From assembly GCA_017412265.1 (NCBI GenBank), contig JAFPYK010000099.1, positions 1 to 7,677 on the forward strand: 7,677 bases of DNA, read 5' to 3'. Position 1 is the stretch's first letter. Each line of letters opens with the position of its first letter. The notes under the pieces were generated by a model that was not told the origin of the DNA, ran no database searches, and saw only the letters and a program-made list of their open reading frames with translations. This document shows, piece after piece, positions 1-3,990 of the stretch. The DNA is from Lachnospiraceae bacterium. GTDB taxonomy: Bacteria; Bacillota; Clostridia; Lachnospirales; Lachnospiraceae. The translations under genes were made by a program, and so were the position numbers.

Positions 1-24
1 GAGACAGACTCCTGCAAGGGGACT

Positions 25-912
25 ATGCTGGTAACAATGAAAGAGATCCTGGACCGCGCAAGCGCCGAGAATTACGGTGTCGCGGCCCCCAACATTGCAA
101 CGGAACTGGACTGCCGGGCGGTGATCGAGGCGGCGGAGGAGCTGAACGCGCCGATCATCATCGACATCCATAACAACATGAATCCGGACATCAGTCTGCT
201 CGGACACATTGCCGCGACGCTCGCGATGCAGTCGAGAGTGCCGATCGCGATCAACCTGGATCACGGCGGGGATATCTCCGAGTTCGTGAAGGCTTTTCGC
301 GGACAGTTTACTTCTGTGATGGTAGACCGCTCGGTCCTGCCTTATGAGCAGAATGTGGCGGAAGTGAAGGAGATCGTCGAGATGGCTCATTCCATCGGTA
401 TCTCGGTGGAAGCGGAGCTCGGCCATGTGGGCCAGGGCGACAACTACGCACATGACGGAAGCCATGCGCTGACCGATCCGGAGGAGGCCGCACGCTACAT
501 CAAGGATACCGGCGTGGACTGCCTGGCCGTGGCCATCGGCACCGCACACGGCGCCTACACCGGCACGCCGAAGCTGCATTTTGACCGTCTGGCCGAGATC
601 AAGAAGGCGACGGGGAACTTCCCGCTGGTGCTGCACGGCGGCTCTGGCTCGGGCGACGAGAACCTGGCGAAGGCCTGCCGCATGGGCATCAACAAGGTGA
701 ATATCTGCAACGACCTGTTAAAGCAGGCTTCGATCGACGTGCAGGCGGCGGATCTGACCGGCAATCATGCGTATGATATCTGGAAGATCGTCAAGGGCGG
801 CTACAAGAAGGCCCTGATGAAGTATATCAGGCTCTTCGGCGGCGAGAACAAGGCCTGGACCGTGGTGCCGAAGGGGCTCACGGTGGCTTCGATTACCGGA
901 AGGGAGGACTGA
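25..912 (+). CDS. Class II (metal-dependent) ketose-bisphosphate aldolase, first of a tandem pair
   Basis: 295 residues, a normal length for the short class II aldolases (FbaA-II, GatY/KbaY, IolJ type), which cleave a ketose bisphosphate or a related phosphorylated sugar into dihydroxyacetone phosphate and an aldehyde in the cytosol. Visible motifs: NLDHGG (77-82), where D79 is the expected catalytic acid and H80 a zinc ligand; VEAELG (128-133); IGTAHG with H175 as zinc ligand; LHGGSG (203-208) with H204 as zinc ligand. Family consensus is departed from at VDRS (100-103, usually DGS), at the residues after HGGSG (SG instead of IP), and at KVNICND (224-230), where Asn stands where Thr/Ser usually contacts phosphate. 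The start is supported by the identical N-terminus of the next gene and by AAGGGG at 16-21, although the spacing is short; an internal ATG at 37 is the alternative. The upstream frame is open to the window edge. Exact substrate (fructose-, tagatose-bisphosphate or other) cannot be assigned. Confidence 0.9.
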   Translation: MLVTMKEILDRASAENYGVAAPNIATELDCRAVIEAAEELNAPIIIDIHNNMNPDISLLGHIAATLAMQSRVPIAINLDHGGDISEFVKAFRGQFTSVMVDRSVLPYEQNVAEVKEIVEMAHSIGISVEAELGHVGQGDNYAHDGSHALTDPEEAARYIKDTGVDCLAVAIGTAHGAYTGTPKLHFDRLAEIKKATGNFPLVLHGGSGSGDENLAKACRMGINKVNICNDLLKQASIDVQAADLTGNHAYDIWKIVKGGYKKALMKYIRLFGGENKAWTVVPKGLTVASITGRED

Positions 913-915
913 CAC

Positions 916-1803
916 ATGCTGGTTACGATGAAAGAGATCCTGGACCGCGCGAGCGCAGAGGGTTACGCGGTGGCGGCCCCCAATATCTCCACGGAGCTTG
1001 ACACCCGCGCGGCCATCGAGGCGGCAGAGGAGTTAAATGCACCGATCATCCTGGACGTGAACAACAAGTCCAACCCGGATATCAGCCTGCTGGGCCATGT
1101 GGCGGCAGAGCTTGCGAAGCAGTCCCGCGTTCCCGTGGCGATCAACCTGGATCACGGCGGGGAGATGGCTCACACCATCCGCGCGCTGAAGGGTCAGTTT
1201 ACCTCCATCATGGTGGACCGCTCGACGCTGCCTTATGAGGAAAATGTGCGTGAGACGAAGCTTGCGGTCAAGCTGGCGCACTCGATCGGCCTCTCCGTCG
1301 AGGCAGAGCTCGGCCATGTGGGGCAGGGCAACAACTATGAGCACGACGGCAAAAATGCGCTGACCGAGCCGGAGGAGGCCGTGCGCTTCATCGAGGAGAC
1401 CGGCGTGGACTGCCTGGCTGTGGCCATCGGCACTGCTCACGGCGCTTATGTGGGCACCCCTCATCTGGATTTTGAACGTCTGGTCGCGATCAAGAAGGCG
1501 ACCAACAACTTCCCGCTGGTGCTGCACGGCGGCTCCGGCACGGGAGATGAGAACCTGGCCAAGGCCTGCCGCCTGGGCATCAACAAGGTCAACATCAGCA
1601 ACGACCTGGTCAAGCAGGCCGGCATCGACGTGCAGGCAGCGGATCTGACCGGCAATCATGCGTATGATATCTGGAAGATCTTAAAGGGAGGCTATAAGAA
1701 GGCCCTGATCGCGAAGATCAAGCTCTTCGGAAGCGAAGGGAAGGCCTGGACCTGCGAGCCTGCAGGGCTGACGTCCCGTGAGATTGAGGGAAGAGAAAAA
1801 TAA
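916..1803 (+). CDS. Class II (metal-dependent) ketose-bisphosphate aldolase, second of a tandem pair
   Basis: 295 residues, collinear with the preceding aldolase without gaps and about 77% identical. It begins 3 bases after that gene's stop, with GGGAGG at 902-907 lying inside the end of the upstream frame, so the two are very probably co-transcribed and translationally coupled. All metal-binding positions are kept: H80 in NLDHGG, H175 in IGTAHG and H204 in LHGGSG, plus catalytic-type D79 and VEAELG at 128-133. It shares the same unusual residues as its partner: VDRS, HGGSGTGDE, and KVNISND with Asn at the usual Thr position. Differences between the copies concentrate at 83-92, 112-120 and the C-terminus (286-295); the metal site does not vary. 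This could be isozymes, subunits of a mixed oligomer, or paralogues with different substrates. No sugar kinase, transporter or GatZ/KbaZ-like partner is visible. No convincing terminator follows before the tRNA promoter, so read-through to the tRNA terminator is possible. Confidence 0.9.
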   Translation: MLVTMKEILDRASAEGYAVAAPNISTELDTRAAIEAAEELNAPIILDVNNKSNPDISLLGHVAAELAKQSRVPVAINLDHGGEMAHTIRALKGQFTSIMVDRSTLPYEENVRETKLAVKLAHSIGLSVEAELGHVGQGNNYEHDGKNALTEPEEAVRFIEETGVDCLAVAIGTAHGAYVGTPHLDFERLVAIKKATNNFPLVLHGGSGTGDENLAKACRLGINKVNISNDLVKQAGIDVQAADLTGNHAYDIWKILKGGYKKALIAKIKLFGSEGKAWTCEPAGLTSREIEGREK

Positions 1804-1827
1804 ATTTTGATTTTTCGAAAAAGTCCC

Positions 1828-1856
1828 TTGACTTTTTGGCGAATCCTTTGTATACT
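1828..1856 (+). promoter_or_regulatory. SigA-type promoter of the tRNA-Glu gene
   Basis: TTGACT (1828-1833) and TATACT (1851-1856) are separated by exactly 17 bases and each matches the -35/-10 consensus at 5 of 6 positions. The -10 ends 10 bases before the mature tRNA 5' end at 1867, so transcription would start at or just before the tRNA. The -35 box lies inside an inverted repeat (1818-1837). Confidence 0.85.
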
Positions 1857-1866
1857 ACCTATGCTT

Positions 1867-1938
1867 GGTTCGTTGGTCAAGGGGCTAAGACGCCGCCCTC
1901 TCACGGCGGAAACAGGGGTTCGATTCCCCTACGAACTG
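1867..1938 (+). tRNA. tRNA-Glu, anticodon CUC
   Basis: A complete cloverleaf can be folded by hand. The acceptor is GGTTCGT (1867-1873) with ACGAACT (1931-1937); D stem GTC/GAC (1876-1878, 1889-1891); anticodon stem CCGCC/GGCGG (1893-1897, 1905-1909) with a 7-base loop; T stem AGGGG/CCCCT (1914-1918, 1926-1930) closing the loop TTCGATT. The anticodon CTC at 1900-1902 reads GAG (glutamate), and the body matches bacterial tRNA-Glu. The first acceptor pair is G-U rather than G-C, the discriminator is G1938, and CCA is not encoded, so it would be added after transcription. The gene has its own promoter directly upstream and terminator directly downstream, a monocistronic arrangement. Confidence 0.95.
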
Positions 1939-1942
1939 CGAG

Positions 1943-1971
1943 AAAAGCCGGGAAGATGTTCCCGGCTTTTT
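1943..1971 (+). terminator. Intrinsic terminator of the tRNA-Glu gene
   Basis: A perfect 12-bp stem is formed by AAAAGCCGGGAA (1943-1954) and TTCCCGGCTTTT (1959-1970) around a GATG loop. The 3' arm runs into a T-rich tract (1967-1971, then CATTTTCATTTT). It begins 5 bases after the tRNA. The A-rich 5' flank means it could also act in the opposite direction. Confidence 0.92.
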
Positions 1972-2016
1972 CATTTTCATTTTATTCATCATCCATCCGG
2001 TATACGGCCGGATATG

Positions 2017-2058
2017 TAAAACAAGCCGCGCTGCCCAAGTTCAGGACAGTCGCGGCTT
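2017..2058 (-). terminator. Intrinsic terminator of the radical SAM / DUF4364 operon
   Basis: Read on the minus strand, AAGCCGCG (2058-2051) pairs with CGCGGCTT (2030-2023). After one bulged A there is an inner helix CTGTCC/GGGCAG (2049-2044 with 2036-2031) and a 7-base loop, followed by TTGTTTT. The inner helix contains a pair that is a G-U wobble in minus-strand RNA but an A-C mismatch in plus-strand RNA, which supports minus-strand use. It lies 16 bases past the DUF4364 stop codon. Confidence 0.8.
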
Positions 2059-2073
2059 TGATGTTATAAGGGA

Positions 2074-2604
2074 TCAGTGCTGGTCCGGCAGGAGAAGCTC
2101 ACGGTAGAGGGTCTCGTAGAGCTCGCGGTGGCGCTTGCGGAAGCGGTCCGCCATCCGGGCGGCTTCGTCTTCGGTGTCCGCGTGCATCTGCAGCTTGCAG
2201 AGGAGCCGTCCGCGCTCGTAGAGGGAGAGGGCCGCGAGATATCCGCCCTCGGGGTCCTGGCTGTAATCGGTCCGCACCGAGGAGGTCTCCCTGAGCTCGT
2301 AGCGGTTGGAGCGCAGATATTCCTCCAGATCCTTCTCGATGACGTCCGGGATGCGCCGGCCGAAGTAGCCGAGGGATTCCCGGCCGAGCTCCGTGAGCTC
2401 GTAGGTGGTGGTGCCTGGCCTGGTCTCGGCGGTCAGAAGCGCTTCCTCGGCCATCTCGTTGAGCGACTGCTGGATATCGAAATAATCTGCGTAGCCGCGG
2501 TCGAGGAGATAGTCAGAGATCTGGGCGTTGCTCAGAGGGAAATTCACGAGGCTGAGCATCCGGCAGATGATCAGCTTATATAACGTCATGGTATCCTGTG
2601 CCAT
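2074..2604 (-). CDS. DUF4364 family protein, predicted winged-helix regulator
   Basis: 176 residues. The N-terminal part (about residues 7-87, from LYKLIICRML through TTTYELTELG) reads as a winged helix-turn-helix domain: a helical LYKLII segment, the FPLSNAQISDYLLDRGY recognition-type region, FDIQQSLNEMAEEALL, then a TYELTELG wing. This matches the DUF4364 (PF14277) pattern and its usual length; that assignment is from memory of the family. The C-terminal half is charged and helical with no recognisable catalytic motif, signal peptide or membrane segment, so the protein is probably cytosolic and may bind DNA. Its target is unknown. The start is fixed by AGAAAGGA (2618-2611 on the minus strand) 6 bases upstream. 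The gene starts 3 bases after the stop of the radical SAM gene, so the two form one operon ending at the terminator at 2058-2017. Confidence 0.85.
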   Translation of the reverse strand: MAQDTMTLYKLIICRMLSLVNFPLSNAQISDYLLDRGYADYFDIQQSLNEMAEEALLTAETRPGTTTYELTELGRESLGYFGRRIPDVIEKDLEEYLRSNRYELRETSSVRTDYSQDPEGGYLAALSLYERGRLLCKLQMHADTEDEAARMADRFRKRHRELYETLYRELLLPDQH

Positions 2605-2607
2605 TGA

Positions 2608-3567
2608 TTATCCTTTCTGTCCGTCTGCGGGGCTCTCGAAGCGGCAGCCCTGGCGGATGCCGCGCACCTTGAGCGAGTGACGGATGTCATTCAGTACCTG
2701 TGCCTTGCGCAGGCACCAGCCGGGCCCGAGGAGAAGCTCCTTCGGGGGATCGCCGGTGACGCGCTGCACGGAAATGTCCGGCCGCAGAAGAGCGATGCCG
2801 TCGCCAAGCCATGTCAGGTATTCTTCCTCGGTGAGGAGACGGTCTGCGGGCATCTCTTCGGCAAGAGCCGTGCCCCTAAGCAGGTAGAGAAGGTGAAACT
2901 TCACGCCTGTGACCGGCAGCCGGCTGACGGTTCTTACGGTCTGAAGGAAGTCCTCCTCTGATTCGCCGGGGAGGCCGAGCATCAGATGGACCACAACCGG
3001 GATGCCGGCACGGCTTAGACGTCCGATCGCGTCCTCAAACACCGACGTCGGATAGCCGCGGTGAAACCGCTCCGCCGTGTCATCGTGCACGGTCTGAAGG
3101 CCCAGCTCCACGGTCACCGGCTTGATGAGGGAGACCTCCTGGAGAAGGGCGATGACCTCGTCGCCGCAGCAGTCCGGCCGCGTGGCGATACAGAGGGCTG
3201 TGACGTCCGGGTCGGCAGCGGCCTCCAGATAGCAGGAGCGGAGGTATGCGGGATCCCCGTAGGTGTTGGTAAATGCCTGGAAATACGCGATGTAGCGGCG
3301 GATCTTCGGGCGGATGCGCCGGGCCTGCTCCTTGCCGGAGCGAAGCTGCTCCGCAACCGGCCTTGAGGCGTCTCCGGCAAATTCTCCCGCGCCGGCCGCC
3401 CCGCAGAAGGTGCAGCCCCCGGTGCCAGCGGTTCCGTCACGGTTCGGACAGGTGCAGCCGATATTCAGACTGATCTTGTACAGGGGCTCTCCGTAGGTGT
3501 TCCGGCAGTATTCCCGGAACGTATAATAGGCTCCCTCGTAGGGAAGCGTTCCCTTGCTTCCGGCCAT
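2608..3567 (-). CDS. TIGR01212 family radical SAM protein (YhcC/YtqA-like)
   Basis: 319 residues, typical length for the family. The iron-sulfur cysteines lie in CPNRDGTAGTGGCTFCG, giving C40, C52 and C55; the long C-x11-C-x2-C spacing after TCPNRDG is a hallmark of the YhcC/YtqA group rather than the classic CxxxCxxC. C38 is an additional cysteine beside the cluster. Other family segments are YFQAFTNTYG (94-103), ATRPDC (around 127-132), VELGLQTVHD (the SAM/barrel region) and HLMLGLPGE. Radical SAM enzymes cleave S-adenosylmethionine reductively; the substrate of this family is not established to my knowledge. It is first in a two-gene operon with the DUF4364 gene. The start is set by AGGAGG (3580-3575, minus strand) 7 bases upstream of ATG, about 30 bases from the predicted transcription start. 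No truncation or missing cluster ligand is seen. Confidence 0.9.
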   Translation of the reverse strand: MAGSKGTLPYEGAYYTFREYCRNTYGEPLYKISLNIGCTCPNRDGTAGTGGCTFCGAAGAGEFAGDASRPVAEQLRSGKEQARRIRPKIRRYIAYFQAFTNTYGDPAYLRSCYLEAAADPDVTALCIATRPDCCGDEVIALLQEVSLIKPVTVELGLQTVHDDTAERFHRGYPTSVFEDAIGRLSRAGIPVVVHLMLGLPGESEEDFLQTVRTVSRLPVTGVKFHLLYLLRGTALAEEMPADRLLTEEEYLTWLGDGIALLRPDISVQRVTGDPPKELLLGPGWCLRKAQVLNDIRHSLKVRGIRQGCRFESPADGQKG

Positions 3568-3605
3568 GTGCGGTCCTCCTGCAGACTTGATTTTTCCGTG
3601 AAACT

Positions 3606-3634
3606 ATGATAACATTCAGACTGTGTAGATTCAA
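3606..3634 (-). promoter_or_regulatory. Promoter of the radical SAM / DUF4364 operon
   Basis: On the minus strand, TTGAAT (3634-3629) and TATCAT (3611-3606) are 17 bases apart, and TGT immediately before the -10 makes an extended -10 element. Predicted transcription start is near 3599, giving a leader of about 30 bases. An 8-bp inverted repeat, CAGACTTG (3582-3589) and CAAGTCTG (3638-3645), brackets the promoter. Confidence 0.7.
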
Positions 3635-3937
3635 GTGCAAGTCTGGAGGTTTCGGAGCCATTCTTGTCAGATTCCTGCGCCGGTTCGGCGGCTGTTTTCC
3701 TTTATGATTGTAGATGATTTCTTTTCTTGACGATGTGACTATGATACGGACGGGACAGCTCAGTGATACAGGCCGGGACGGGGCGATCGGTGCCCGGTTC
3801 CCGCGCTGCGATTAATTTTTCATTTTCATTTTTTATTTTTTCATGACATATGCGCGCGTATGACAGGATGCGGCTGGCGGCATGGTAAGGTGCGGCGCGG
3901 CTGCAGCGTGTTTTGTGCGTTTGTTGCTGAGGTATGG

Positions 3938-3983
3938 AAGGACGGAAGGGTCCTTTTGGGATGAACCCTTGTTTCGAAGGAGG
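3938..3983 (+). promoter_or_regulatory. rho ribosome binding site with competing upstream helices
   Basis: AAGGAGG (3977-3983) sits 7 bases before the ATG at 3991 and decides the rho start over in-frame ATGs at 3934 and 3961, which lack a properly spaced site. Upstream, AAGGAC (3938-3943) can pair with GTCCTT (3950-3955); AAGGGT (3946-3951) can instead pair with ACCCTT (3965-3970); and CCTT (3967-3970) can pair with AAGG (3977-3980) of the ribosome binding site. The ribosome binding site is certain; the switch is a hypothesis. Confidence 0.55.
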
Positions 3984-3990
3984 TTGGAGT

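Larger units (their letters stand above)
3568..3990 (+). other. Gene-free region holding the probable rho 5' leader
   Basis: These 423 bases lie between the divergent radical SAM gene and rho. The left end holds the minus-strand promoter. I found no convincing plus-strand promoter for rho: TATGAT occurs at 3703-3708 and 3740-3745 but without a well-spaced -35, and TTGACG at 3727-3732 has no -10 at the right distance. Further right are an imperfect stem with arms at 3774-3784 and 3792-3803, a T-rich tract at 3812-3841, a small hairpin at 3847-3862, and a cluster of mutually exclusive short helices at 3938-3980 just before the rho ribosome binding site. Rho genes are known to control their own expression through leader termination in E. 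coli and B. subtilis, so a regulatory leader is plausible; here it is inferred only. Confidence 0.5.

Noticed and set aside
1..34. Possible end of an upstream gene in the second frame, stopping at TAA 32-34 and overlapping the first aldolase start
   Set aside because: Only ten codons are visible (ending ARGLCW) and they match no family I recognise; an ORF tail this short is expected by chance.
1033..1659. 208-codon minus-strand frame opposite the second aldolase
   Set aside because: Antisense to a conserved enzyme, no plausible ribosome binding site or family resemblance; similar shorter shadows occur opposite the first aldolase.
1995..2012. ATCCGG / CCGGAT hairpin between the two convergent terminators
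   Set aside because: A 6-bp stem with a 7-base loop and no T-tract; no role can be supported.
3727..3755. TTGACG at 3727-3732 as a rho promoter
   Set aside because: No -10-like hexamer occurs at 16-18 bases; TATGAT at 3740 is only 7 bases away.
3934..3990. 19-codon N-terminal extension of Rho from ATG 3934
   Set aside because: The strong AAGGAGG 7 bases before ATG 3991 and the family N-terminus MSLAELREAAKERG near that start favour 3991; the extension covers leader helices.
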